The notes beneath the pieces were generated by a model. The model did no database searches. It saw only the letters and a program-made list of their open reading frames with translations, and had not been told where the DNA came from. Made by a program: the position numbers and the translations under genes. Below are positions 45,841-58,900 of a DNA stretch of 64,000 nucleotides, in pieces; within the stretch, counting starts at the first letter, position 1; every line of letters starts with the position of its first letter. This DNA is from Apiospora phragmitis (taxonomy: Eukaryota > Ascomycota > Sordariomycetes > Amphisphaeriales > Apiosporaceae), in assembly GCA_038363925.1 (NCBI GenBank), contig JAQQWL010000011.1, forward strand, positions 1,178,001-1,242,000, read 5' to 3'.

Positions 45841-48800
45841 ATGAAGCACAGCAGCGACGGCCGACATGCTTCGGAAAACCTAGACGCCTCCGCGCCCGCC
45901 TCGGAAACGTCCACTTCTCAGCTCTCGCCCGTCGCCCTCGGCAAAAGACGGCGAAACAATCCCAACGAATGGTAAGAGTTCGCGCCTGTTGTAAGTTGGA
46001 ATTCAATTGCCAGAAGTAGACTGACTCGCGACTATTCTAGTTGTGACATTTGTCGACTGCGCAAGGTACGTAGCTGCCCGCAACTAACATCGGATAATTC
46101 CTACTGACCAGTGCGTTGGTGATAGGTCAAATGTGGCGGCAGAACAGGCGATGAACCATGCGACAACTGCTTCCGCCTCAAACTTGCCTGCGGATTCGCC
46201 CAGTCCACCAGCGGAAGTCGAGCGCAAGGTGAGACTTGTTACTTCTGGTATTCGATCGGTTGGAAGTACTGATACTACGAAGCGGCAAAATTAGCCAGGA
46301 TTACGCCCACGGGCACCGTCACAGAAGCCGGAACAATCCGCAAGCGAGCTCAACGAGGTAAGCACATTAGCTACCCAGAATCTTCATCGCCTTATATACG
46401 ACTGATCGAACTAACGTCAACAAGCTTGCGCGAATTGCCATCGTCACAAAGCAAAGTGCTCTGGCGACCTGCCAGCATGCTCAAGGTGTCGCTCATCTTC
46501 TTTGACTTGCGAATATGCGCCGTCCAAGAGGCGATTTGCCAATGTGGCCGCGCCACCCGAGCAGACTGAACCTGAAATGTCGTCAACGCCTGTTTCTGTG
46601 AAGGAGCAGCAAAGTCCCGAGCGTCAAAGCCCAGTCAACATGGAGGTCGCCTATGACCCAAGCCCGGATTCTCAGTATGCACTCCCTTTCTCTGCTTGCC
46701 CGGTGACGTAGCTAACTGGAGGAAGGACAACTCTGCTCAAACGGGACATAATACTGCAGCATATGGACGTGTATTTCGAGGCGTTCTGGTATGTGCCCTG
46801 CCAAGGGATACTTCACCCGGCGACAACATACCGCTTGATTGAGGAGAACAGGTTGCCTCCCTATTTAGCAGAAGCTGTGGTATCAATCACATCCACCATG
46901 GTGACAAGTATATCGCAAGGGCGCCTACTCGCAGCCCAATGCAACGAGCAGGTGGAGCAGTATGTGATGCGGAAATTCGGCCATATGGACCCGGCTCTGT
47001 TAGTACTCCAGGCCTTCGTCACGACCTACAACTGGATGTCGGGACCCCTGAGCAAAGTCTGGATGTGGACATCCACGGCTGCCCGGCTAGCCCGTTGCTT
47101 AGGCCTCATCCACGAGCCCGAATACAGACTGGAAGAAGGGGGTTTTGCTCGACAAGAGTCGCTAAGGCGAGCCGTCTGGCAGATATGGATCATCGACCAG
47201 TACCTATCCGGCGGCTTCGAAGAGCATGTGCTGCTCCCTTCCAGCGCTATGCAGCTCAAACTACCCTGCAACGACGACGTCTTCAGGCAAGGGCTTCCGT
47301 CAACAGAGGCCACACTGCATGAAGTACCCCTTCAACCGAATCATGGCGATTTCAGTCTGAATGCCGCCCACATTAGGTTATTGAATCTTCGCATTCAGAT
47401 CCTCGGGTATGTATTAATATCAAATCCTCCTCGGCAGTTGCTGTCCCCTTTCCACAACAATGGCTGCTCCTTCTGTCGTTGAAAAGAACTACTGTTAACC
47501 TGATTTTACAGCTCCATGAAGCGCCTGTCCGAAGACCTCCAGAACCCTCAGGCCCCTTCTCCCACCTCTGAGCATTTCATGGCCACAGTAAACCACCTTC
47601 AAGTCCTCATGGTCAGGTTCAAGGACTCTCTCCCCGACCGCATACGATTGAGCCCCCAGAGCATGCAGGACCACCTGAGCCGACCCGACCGGACGAGCTT
47701 CCTCACGCTGCACCTGTGGGTGGCACAGACGTACGTGGACCTGTACCGCTTCTCCCTCCCGAAGCTGGCAGACTCGACGCCGCCAAGGTACCCGGAGGAC
47801 ATACCGTGGGACTGGCTGGACATAGCTCAACGGCAAGCCACGGCCTATGCTATCCACCAAGCGCAGTTCTGGACCTTCCAGATGCATCTGATTCGACAAA
47901 ACTCGGGAGTCAGCAAAAACCTGGTCACCGCAGATTGGATGATCGGGGCCTGTGCTGTAAGTGGTCTCAACGTCCCCTAATTTCCCAGCCCATTGGTAAT
48001 GGGTCCGAGCATTGTGTCTTAACCTGGTATTGGGGACTTTGACGTCTGTTCTCTTGCTAACACTGTGTTATAGGTCGACTGTGCAACGGTCTTATTGATT
48101 GCTCGGAAGTACGAGATATGGAGGAGAGCACTGAAGGAAGGCAGCACGGCGCCGCTTTGTCTCGCGAAGCCCATTGATGACGACCTTCTGTCTTTCCTTG
48201 TCTCGTCGCTCGTCAGCATATTAGAGACTTTGAAACCCTTCTTGCCAAGGGTCGAAGCATACGTAAGCTCTTATAGCCTCCGCTGTAGTATTGCTGCTTC
48301 CGTGACTAACAGACTCTACAGCAACGGCGCATCCTAGCCAAAGAGAAGATTTACCTTGAAAGTGGCACAGTGAAAGAAAGCGATAGCCAGCTGAAGTCAT
48401 GGGTTCCCAGTACCAGGCCCGAGGACATTTTTCCAAAGCAATACGACTCCGACTCCACGCAAAACGGAGTTGAGCATGACGCACGAAGCATTCTCCAATC
48501 CAGGCCCTATCGAAGTATGAGCCATAACGACGGTACTGGCAGTGAGCAGTCCGTCATGCCGTATTGTCTCAAAAAGGCACTGGATGAGCCCCCAGTCCCG
48601 CCTCTTTCACCTCCAGGCAGTGACGAGACACGATCTCTGCAGGAAACGAGCAATGCTTCTCCCTCATCGCATCATCAACAGCAGCAGCGGCAACCCAACG
48701 AAAACATCCCATCTCACCTCATCAGGGTAGACGTCTCCAACTGGATGAAGACCGAGGAGCCGCTCATCTCCAACATGGATGGCATCGCCATGGGCAACTA

Positions 48801-48951
48801 TCCTGCCCTCGGGCTCAACACCCAGTTCCCCTTGATGGCCCCTACTGTCGCCGGTGGGAATGGCTCCTCAGACAGTTATACGATGCCTTACGTCATCCAG
48901 GATGAGGATTGGCGCGGCATGTGGCCGCAAAACTCACAGTCGATGGGCTGA
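45841..48951 (+). CDS. transcription factor with two tandem Zn(II)2Cys6 clusters and a fungal_trans-type middle domain, intact
   Basis: Nuclear DNA-binding regulator; target genes unknown. Nine exons: 45841-45971, 46041-46065, 46126-46228, 46295-46357, 46425-46674, 46726-47406, 47512-47956, 48074-48262, 48322-48951 (838 aa). The exon sum is a multiple of three and the phases agree. Cluster 1 (Cys45, 48, 55, 64, 67, 74) reads CDICRLRKVKCGGRTGDEPC then DNCFRLKLAC. Cluster 2 (Cys109, 112, 119, 126, 129, 136) reads CANCHRHKAKCSGDLPACSR then CRSSSLTC, preceded by the basic KRAQR. Both keep the C-x2-C-x6-C ... C-x2-C-x6-C spacing. A fungal regulator domain follows (QHMDVYFEAFWYVPCQGILH; FVTTYNWMSGPLSKVWMWTS; AARLARCLGLIHE; RRAVWQIWIIDQYLSGG). 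The tail is Ser/Pro/Gln-rich, with QQQQ and PPVPPLSPPGSDE. Exon 2 is only 25 nt. The first cluster is cut by two introns, which makes this gene easy to mis-predict. Confidence 0.9.
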
Positions 48952-51222
48952 GGAGCTGAGACTGGATATCTATAGCAGCTGCAGGCCATGGCCCCACGCA
49001 ACTATCTCACGATTCGAAGCGCCACTGCAGAAGAATGTCTCGTGTTCGATATCAAATGCACCAATGAGCTGATGAGTTTGTATGGAAGGTCTATTATCCA
49101 CGGTGTAGGTCGAGGTGAGGGCTCATGTAGTGACGCCGATGTGATACGTTACTGCGAGAGCAGACTTTATGTTGGAGATCGCACATGCTAGAGCCCGAAA
49201 GAAGCACTGGGTATAGACGACGTTCGAACCGAATGATAAGATGCTGGACGACTCCCGCTATGGCAACGCCAAGGCCATGTTCAAGGATGGGCGTTCCTGT
49301 ACTCCCTACGCAAGAGAATGCAGCATCGACGCTAGGCCAAGATTCACAGCAACTGCAGCCGCAAACCCTAGAGGGGAGCGGTGCTCTCCTTGGGATCTAC
49401 GGGAGAAGTCGGCATGGAGGCTCATCATTATCAGAGAAAGAGGGTGTATACTGTATAATAATAATATATAAAGTGGTTATTGTTTCGGATTTCCACTTTA
49501 CTGTACCTACTCCACTAAGGCTATACTATACCATATATTCCCTCGATCTACCCAAATCGCTTATATAAAATGAGATCGGTTCTGAGTTTAGCCTGCCTCA
49601 GAAATCTGCACAGCAAGATAATGCAATGCATATACCTTCTACACGAACCTTGTGGATCGTGAAGGAAAGCGGGTATATCTAGATCCTGTGCAATGTAGAG
49701 TACTTATGCATAATGTTAATTATCCATGTTCCTAAATCCACCGCAATACATGTACTTGCAGTAGAGATATGCACGAGAGATCACCCCCCCATCAACTATC
49801 ATCTGAAGAAATGCAAAAAGTGTATCTAGACAGGGAAAGCCCCATGCCAATCGAAGTTGAGTACGGATAAGGTTCCCAGATGGGAGTGAGGCTTGCGCGT
49901 TTAGACTCCGATCGATCGCCACGAGGCCGTCCCTTTCGGCCATGTGGTGGTCCGGGTGGTTTGAGCTCAAGCCTCGAGGCTGGCTGTTCATCTCGTCTTT
50001 TGTGTACTCCCGACTACTAATCAACAAGCCCAAAGAAGGGATAGATAAAACACGTTATGTTGACTTCGAGTTAATAAGTCAAAATGTTTGCTTTCTTAAG
50101 AATGCAACGAGCATCGGCGTCTTGCCTTGGCCATGAATATCATAATGCACCCAGATCCAAGAAACCGAACGTGTATGCAAATACGAGATGCAACGTCAAT
50201 TTCTTGTGCTGCTTTACCTGTCGAATAATGTTGGAGACGGACTACTGGCCGCCGTCAGCACTGGCGCAGCAAAATTCTTGTCGATGGAGGCTCGTACTTG
50301 ATAAGCACCAGCCGCAGTGGACCCGAACCATCTCTCCATGATCCATCTGATCTTAATTGAGCCGCGTACTGCTCATGAACTCTGGGAGCCACAGTTTCGC
50401 AGGGGAATCCTGGCCGAGTGGCCCTCGCATTGAACGAATGAAAAGAGCCTCCACTTCGCGATCCAAGAAACTTCCATCAATGCTGTTTCTCAGGGCGATA
50501 TATACCGACACTGGCCTATACCAAAGCTGTATTATTGCTTAATATCGGAGACAGGAGGTTTGAGGCTTGCGCATTTCAACGGCGCTGGTCTTTTATCACA
50601 GTGTGCATGTTGAGGAGTGGAAGATAAAGAAATGTTTTTGATTGTGTTTTTTACTTCTAGCCCTGGCTTGGACCGTTTGGCTTTTTTGGACTTGGTAAGT
50701 GTATTAATTATACAATATTGAATGTACGAATGTACGTGAGGTACTATATGTCCTGGTAATGCTTCTGCCCTTTCTGCCTGCCACCGTCCGTCATACGGAC
50801 GGCGTGTTCAGCAAGCGTCGCTTGAGTGTGGTGCCGAACAGAGAAGCCTGCTCGGCGCGCATGTGTTGGGCGAAGTTGCTCGAGAATATATATCCAGAAA
50901 GTTATCCTGTGCCGTATAACCCATAAACGCCGCGACTTGTAGTGTGTTGTGTCGTCGCTTGGTCGGTCACCCCTCTTTGACCAAGCGAGGAAGAAATGAT
51001 AATTCAGGTCAAAAGTATCGCTGCCAATGAAGACTCCGTAATTCATGCATGTATTGGTTGTCATCCAAGAAACCCCCCTCCCCCTCCAGAATGTTAAGAG
51101 GTGTCAAGCATAAGCCGCCTTCCTTCTTTCCTCCGGAAGGCTCAACCTATACTCGAGAGGAAACGGACGTGGTTTGGTGGTTGTGGTGAGGGCTAGAAGC
51201 AAACAACACCGCGCTCTCCGGT
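48952..51222. other. convergent intergenic region
   Basis: 2.3 kb between the 3' end of the zinc-cluster gene and the 3' end of the small membrane protein gene. Parts (49,440-49,760) are AT-rich. No conserved open frame, RNA gene or mobile element was recognised. Confidence 0.55.
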
Positions 51223-51720
51223 TTACTGGAATTGCGAGCGGTCCTTCTCCTTCAGGCCACCGATCTGGTCCATGTCGATGGAGTAGAAGCCGTGTTTGCT
51301 CTCCTTCTCGTAGGCGGGGAGCTGCTCATCCCGGATGGGTTCCATACCGACCGTGGTCTCGCCGACTCGCACAACCATGACGCGGCCCGACTTGTTGCGG
51401 CCCTGCTCGTCCTGCTCGTCGGGGAAGGTGATGTGGATCTGAGGCACATTGGTAGGAGAGTGAGGAGGGGCATTGGGGTCGGCCAACATGGGGCGGTGGT
51501 CAACGACGAAAATGCTCGAGCGGCCGTTCGGCGTCTGGATTGTGAGGCGGCGGCTGTTCTGGCCGTCGATTTTGAGGTCGCTGTACTGGGGGAGACCGTC
51601 GTCGGCTTCCTGCTGGAGTCCCGCCTGTTGTTGGCGCTTCATCCGCCTCAGCAACAAAAGAAGGGCAGTAAGAAGCAGGGCGCAGAAAGCGACGCCGAGA
51701 AGGGTAATCAAGAGGTCCAT
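51223..51720 (-). CDS. small single-TM protein with two LPxY motifs, unknown function
   Basis: 165-aa, single-exon protein. Residues 3-25 (LLITLLGVAFCALLLTALLL) form one TM helix, directly followed by a basic stop-transfer patch (RRMKRQQQ), so the rest should be cytosolic. The cytosolic part carries LPQY (about residue 43) and LPAYE, a compact beta-like stretch (RRLTIQTPNGRSSIFVVDHR; PQIHITFPDEQDEQGRNKSG; RVMVVRVGETTVGMEPIRDE) and a polar end (YSIDMDQIGGLKEKDRSQFQ). LPxY is a known variant of the PPxY motif bound by Rsp5/Nedd4-type ligase WW domains, so an adaptor role is possible but only inferred. The sequence looks conserved and the frame is intact. I cannot name the family. The ATG at 51720 is the only start that keeps the membrane segment whole. 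Confidence 0.75.
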   Translation of the reverse strand: MDLLITLLGVAFCALLLTALLLLLRRMKRQQQAGLQQEADDGLPQYSDLKIDGQNSRRLTIQTPNGRSSIFVVDHRPMLADPNAPPHSPTNVPQIHITFPDEQDEQGRNKSGRVMVVRVGETTVGMEPIRDEQLPAYEKESKHGFYSIDMDQIGGLKEKDRSQFQ

Positions 51721-52917
51721 GGTCTGGCCCTCGGCGAATTCGGAATCACGGCGGGTCAGGGCAGCAGTGCCTGCGCCAAGAAGTTGCTGATGGGGGCCAT
51801 AGTGATGTGCGATGGGGCTGGATCTTCGATAGGTTCACGATAAAAGGTAAACAATGTTTCAAAGTCCTGCGGAAGGTAGAGTCGTCGTAGACCGAATGAG
51901 CGAATGGGGGCTATTCGATTGGGCCAATGTCAGTAACCATTCAAGGAGAATAGTAATTCAAAAGCAACCAAGGTCATATAGAGAAGAGACTCAGACACCG
52001 GAAACCGGATACTGAAGGGAGGGGAGCCATGGTTTCGAGACACACACGCAAGGGCGATCAATTGAATCATGTATAAGTCCGGCATTGACTTACAAGAATA
52101 ACGGGAAAGAGCGAGTCCTGTCGATGGCTTTTTAAAAAGAAAGGACGGAGACAACCTCAAAGAATGAAGGCTGTTCCTGAGCAACGAATGACTGGGGGCG
52201 AGCTGAAAGAGCGACGGCTACCCAACAGATTAGACGTTATTTTGAGGGGGCGGTTTGTGCAAAAGACCAACGACGACGGCAGCGACGATTAAATGACCGT
52301 GGTGGAAGAAAGAAAAAGGAAGGAAAGGGTAGGACGAAATGGGGCGGAGAGCACCTCATAATGGGATGGTCGAGATCGGCTGCTGCGCTCCTCTTTCGTC
52401 TCCGTCGCTTCTCTTCGTGCAGGCCTGCAGGGGGAAGGATGCTGGACTCGATTGGCCCAAGAACTGCTAGGCTTGCAACTCAAATTGGATGCCCCATCTT
52501 CGCTATCACACCTCGTTACCTTCTATCCCACCGGGGGTGCCTCGTGCCCTGGTGTGGCTGGCGTGCCTTGGACGGGCTCCTCTAGCCAGACCAGTCCAAG
52601 CCCCGTTCAAGTCAGCAGCCAGCCAGGAACCAAGAACAGGCACCGGCCTCTGATTCGGCCATGCGATGGTCGAAACGCTGCTAGCATGCCCAGGTTGGGG
52701 GGGTGCTAATCTCCTCTCCGGCCAATAATCTTATTTGATGCCCTGCAGAACAGTGGGGGCCCACGGCGTGTGTATCACCAAATCGGTAACGCCTCAGGGG
52801 ACGCTCCAGTCTCTCCCGTCCATTTTGCTCCCGGCTTTGCAGGAACCTAAAGTCCGTGTGTCCATTCGTTCTGGAGATAGCAGCGGCAATTCATTCGACA
52901 TAATACAGAGGGCATCT

Positions 52918-52952
<35 letters not shown>

Positions 52953-55900
52953 CTGGAAGGTTTGACCCGCGTTCCCCTCTCATGTATGCGTGTAAGAGAG
53001 AGGCAGAGAGCGTGCCGTGCGGCGCGGCGGCTCCAACGGAACAGAACCAACTAAAAATGCCCAAAGGCACCTGCTTCACACCAACTCTTCAACATCAGCG
53101 CGTGCGGTTGGCCTCGGACATACCGTTCGCGAGCCTTTACATCATCAACCAGCTGTGCGCGGGATGATCCAACGACAGATGTAAATAGCAACAGTCGATC
53201 GACTACGGAGTACTGCTTTCACTTATATGTCTGAGCCGATATCCAACCTCTGGTAGCTCTACGATCGGAGCTTACACGGGCACTTAAATTCACGCGACCA
53301 TAGCGACATGATAACACAGATGTTATTATTTACATGTAAAGTTACTAAGATAGGTATATCCGAGTCACCAGGGACATATATGGCAAACATCTGTTTTGCG
53401 CTGCGTATCCTCTTAAGAACAACTGTTCACATGCACACCATCGCCGTCGTGCACAGAGACACTGCCGGGCTCTGGAGGCGTGGGATATGTCCAGAAGACG
53501 AGGCCCAATTTTGCTGATAAGGTGCAATCCGCAATCCCGGCATTTGGTCCGACCTGGTCTCCTAACATGAACCATATCTGGATCTGATGTCACTGTTTGG
53601 TCGCTACGGGTCTATTCATATATCTATATATCTCCCGAACCTACTCTATTAACCACTGGCTCAAGATGAAGGAAGATAATCTAAATGAATGTGTTCAACT
53701 ATCGGAAGATGTGTCTTCATTACTATTCAGAGGGGCGCTATAGGCACCATTTTGTTTTCCACAACTGCGATCTATCGGTGTCGCCTCTGCATTCCACGTC
53801 AAGCTATCTGCTTGCGCATGGTCGTCCCCAATGCGGGTAGCCGAGACGTCAGCCATTAGGGAGTAGCTTGAGTTCGTGCTGCCCGGTCAAGAAGGATATC
53901 AACGATTGAGAAATGAATCCCTCTCGATATACTGCGGACATAGCAAGACCACCAAAAAAGCGGAAGTGCCTTTGAAGAGACTCCATCCATTATAATCAGA
54001 TCTAGCACCAAATGCTACCTATACATACGTTTCGATATGCTGCCACCACTCCTATAACATTCGAACAAAACTATTCGATTATGATAATACAAGAATGAAG
54101 CAAGCATTCCATTTGTAAGTATGAAAATTCATGTAAGTAACGGAGACGAAGGGAATGCAGGCTAATAAGACCCCTGCAAGTCGAATGGCGACAACTTGCA
54201 GGGGTAGGGAGAGTTTGCGGGGTGGTGTCAATCAATAATGGCTTCGATTTGAAGCTATTTGTGAGCCTTAAAAAGCCACTCCGGACTACCACGGAGTGCC
54301 AACGAGAGAAGGATATCGACTAATTTCATCGAATCGAGACAAATAGGCCCAACCAACTCGCCCGCGTGCGTTTTGTTGCGTGGCCATGTTCTCTCGTACG
54401 AAGAAGCGAATATGATGCTGTGTAACGGACGTAGGCAAGCAGGTATGCGCCATACGCATTCTCTCTGGACTCCATGCTCACCCAACCTTGTGCACAATCC
54501 AAGAAGAATCCAAACAGTTCATGGCGGTGTTACCGGCATACGAATATGGGAGGACAGATCAGGATTTCCAGCAAGGGGAATGATAACCTGTGTGTCGTGT
54601 TTCAGAGACGAGCACCAGCTAGTGGAAGGCAGACATTGACTCGCATTCCATGTGTAGTACTTGGCGCCCTAGAGCATTCCAATTCTACTCATCCCTTGTT
54701 TGTTACCCGGCGTGATCCGCGATGCTAGGCATGTATGTATGATATGCATTCGAGGCTGGTGGTTTGGGGTGTTTGACAAACCCCCGTGGACCTTTACGGC
54801 AGCAAACCGTCAAGCGCGAGTTTTGACGGGGCCAGGCTTCAAGACAGCAGGCGGGAAGCGAACGTCGGTGCAGTATCCCATGCTCCCGAGTGGCCAGCGA
54901 ATACTCGCTCACCTATCGCCTGGGCCATGCTGTCTCCAGATATGTGCTGCACACAGGAGAAGTCTTCCCAGGCAAACAGGCCCGGAGTGAGAGACATTCA
55001 AGGGGGGCTTACACAGTGATCTGCTCTGTGATGCCGCCATCTCCCCTGTACCACCACAATCGAACTGCAACAGCCTAGGCTAGTGCTGTGAGCATCGAAC
55101 ATGTCAAACTACTAGTATCAAGCCTTCGCCTTCTCCCTCCCCCATCCGGATTTCCTTCTTTCTAATGTGGGTACGATATTGCTTTGCCCTTTGCTAGAAG
55201 GGAGATGCCAAATCGTCCTTTCGCGAGAATATATTCAACTTTGCCCGCCATTTACTCTTCGCCGTAACCATTGCAGCTTGTACAGCCTCATCTCATTCTT
55301 AATTTCTGGATTCCTGTGACTATACCGAAATTCGTTCATATTCTACCATAGCCCTATAGCACAGCAACTGGACTATCTAATATCCAATCGGACGGATCTC
55401 GCTGGCAGCCGCGCACAGCCCCACCAAAACTACAGCTTCAGACCCCCAGACCCCACACACCCCTAACCTAGCGGACGATATACGGCGATCGCAAACCCAA
55501 CAAGAATCATTTATAAGAAACAGTTGGAAGAGTCGGCAAGATCCCATAGTCAGTTGGTGTCTTCAAAGGGATAGGGGAAACGGCAGTTTCCTATACGATC
55601 TCTATCTGTGAAACAGACGATTCTGGTGAGTGGCATGCACTGCCCATCCCGTTGGTCCTGCATCTGCAATCCAAATATAAACAGCGCGGTGAAGCGCTGA
55701 TCGATCAGGCAACACTGCCCACCCTCCCAACTTTGCCTCACAACCCGCATTTAACCAGCCTTGCCTTGCCCTCTGCAACCATACAGTCCGTCCCTGCTGG
55801 GAGTTGTTGTTACCAAGGGACCAACTCTGGGCGTATACCTCGCTTCCTACGAAATCCTGAACGAAGAGCGGCAAGCGAGCGAGCGAGCCGGGCCATATGC

Positions 55901-58900
55901 ATCAGGGTGTTTTGCAAGCTTCCGTGTCATCCAACCGTCTTACCAGCAACCCACATCCAAAGCCATACATATATATCTCTTGTTGCTTGTCTAACGCAAG
56001 TAGTGACCGCGAACAGAACATAGCAAACCGGCATAGACGACGGCACGGAAGATATATTGAATAACCGTCTGGTTTAGCTTGCCAAGCAGCAGAAGAAAAA
56101 CGGGACTACTCCTTCTTTTCGAGCATCACCGAGTCACCGACTCGTAGGGACCGAACGCCACAAGTAGCCACAAGTCTGGAGAGAGCAGCACTAATCGTCG
56201 AGTCCGAGAAACGCACAGACGGGATCTTGCTTCACAAGCACCTCTCCAGTCTCGTGCTCTCAGTCAGTTCACTGCGACGATTGGAACTCCAGTCTTAGGA
56301 GGACCCCTGACCCCCAGCACCTGGAGAAACTTGGGGCTGCAACTAGGTTAAGCTCTTACATGTACCAAGAGATACACCACGCGCAGCCACGGAATTTGGT
56401 ACGCTACTCGACGGGACACTCACGCAACCACTAACTCGTTCGCCCTGCCCTGCCCTTGCCGCGATCCCCACTGCCCCGGGTATCCCTCTTCTTCCCCTAC
56501 TCAACATAGAGACGAACTGCAGTTCTCAAGAACCATTTCTTGTGGGCTTCTCGATCACCTTGGCCAGGCCTGTTTGATTTGAGCGAGGGAATCCCTTGTT
56601 GCCAAGACGAGAAAGATCAATCGTCTGTTCTACAATTGTATGCGTCAGCATCGTCCCAGGAGAACAGACGTATCGATCTAATTGCTGTCTCAAACGATCC
56701 ACATATCAGGTCCCCTTGTTTGGGCCACTTAGACTACCTTTCTTAGGTACCCCCAAACACCCCAAATCCGGGTTCCGGCCGATTTGCTGGTTAGAAAGAG
56801 TCCAGAGCCCAGAGCCCCAAGAACTCTCCCTCGTTCACTGCAGCATAATCCCATCTATTAACAGCTCATACTCGTAGCGGGGCGGAGAATTTAGGCTTGC
56901 TACTAAAAAAGTCTGGCATCAGAACTCGGCGTCTGTTCTCGACTTACTACCATCTCAGATTTAGGTTGAGCCTTAGACGCACAACTTCAGCTGACAGGCG
57001 GCTCCTTGCTGCTCTTCACCTCATTCACACGCCATTCGACTGCAGGAACAGACTGTCGAGCTCGGAGTTTCGACGCAGGAGAAAAGACACAGTATCCTGG
57101 GTGGATGCGGTTGTCTTGCTTGTCTACTGAACCTAATTCACGATACATCTTACTACCCCAAGCGCTCCACAAGGCTATCGCCTATCCCTGGGACCTAACC
57201 TAAGCCGTCAATCCAACTCTGTTGTTAGTCCGCACACCCAGTCCAATCCAACCCAATCACGGCAAAAAGGCGACGGCACCAACACCAAGCGAGCCAACGC
57301 CCGAGAGAGAGAGTGCTTGCAGCAAGAGTAATATCGCGCGTGCAAAAGATACACAAATAGGAGGCAGTTCTGCTGGTTGTACTGGTTGTACTCCGTACAA
57401 TCCTCCGTACAAGCTAAGCAGGTCAGTCTCGTGCTCCTCTTTTCTAGTCAGGCCCTTTCCGCCCCCCAGTTCGGGTCTCTCCCACCCGGTCTCAAAAAAC
57501 TACCCGCCCAGAGCAAACTACCTTCTGGACCCCCCTACTGACATATGTACATTGCATGCTACAGCTTGCGCAGCCCGTTCGTGTCGTGCGTCGTGGACTG
57601 GATCGGCTACCACTGATCATTTGGGGGTCGCTGAGAGCCAGAACCACTCTAGGCAGGCCCGAACCAACTGGCCGGAAAGAGGAAGGGGTTGAAAATAACA
57701 CTGGAAAGTCAAAAAATTAAGGTAGGTACCCCAGGTATACTTTACTTTTTTTTGGACGACGCTCTCCCTCGCTCTGGCTCCAGTCAGTCTCTACTACACA
57801 TGCGTCGATTACATTTGATGCATTGCGCTACACTTGCACCGTCTCCCTCCACACACACATGAACCTGCCAGAAGTTCTAGTGAGCTGAGCAGTTCGACCC
57901 GCAAACGTCGTCTGTTACATACCCTTCGTCATCCTGCCCGCTTCCCTTCTTGCATCCCTCTGCCTTATCCGTCTTTCGTCATTCGCCCGGCACTCGTACA
58001 TATTCTTTTGGCCATCCTTCGTTTTACACACTGGCACTGTTAGTCCTTGTTGTTCTTGTATGTATCTATCCTCTTCCTCTTTGCTCCTCCGCTCTCTTTT
58101 CGCGAGTCTACACAACCTTGCCTGCTCTCTCTACCCAAGCCTGCTTTTGCCTTTGTCGCTGCTGCTGTTCCGCCCGACTCGACTGCATGCCAATCACAAT
58201 TCTTCTAGCCGATACCCGACTTTGCATCCGGCAGCCAGTAGAACGCGCAGCAGCATCGCTCCCTAGAATACCACAACTCGTTGCACGGCACGTCGCTCTA
58301 CACCGCTGCTCACTGACGCCCGACTACGAAGGCATTGTCTGCACCGAACGCATCGCATCGCATCCCACCGAACCGCAGCGAACAGACATTAATTTTGGCA
58401 TCTGGCACCGATTGCCCATTCCCGAGAGAAAAGAACGGCCGACAAGCCCAAGACATCAGGCTCCCATAAAAGTATCATTTCATTCGCTGCGTTCTTGTAG
58501 TGTAGCTTCTTCTGAGCTAGCACCCTGGGTATACAACAGTGTTGAAGCTTGGTACGTTATTTCCTCCTTCAGGCTAGGTCGCCCGCAGTCGCTTGCCAAT
58601 TGTTTTCAAGCCAAAGCAAGTCTTGGGGCTTAGTGCGCCTACTCAAGACAATGAAACCGCCTGTTTTCTTGCCCTATGTTCATCAAGCCTGCTTGCCAGC
58701 CTGGCCAAGACTCCCAAGATGGTCTCCTGTTTGCCTTGGGCTGACACATGCTAACGTTTACCACTGCCTTCTGCAGACCGAAAAGACCCTGCACAAAGCC
58801 CGTCGCATAGCTCTGTATATATTCGCTTGACCCAAGGCAGCGCTCGCTGTGCACACATTGGGAAACACCATACGAACATCCGAGTCCTTTGTGGTAGACA

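Noticed and set aside
46299..46357. Alternative acceptor TTAGCCAG for exon 4 of the zinc-cluster gene
   Set aside because: It leaves the exon open but puts the second zinc cluster out of frame, while the acceptor four bases upstream gives the basic KRAQR lead-in and all six cysteines.
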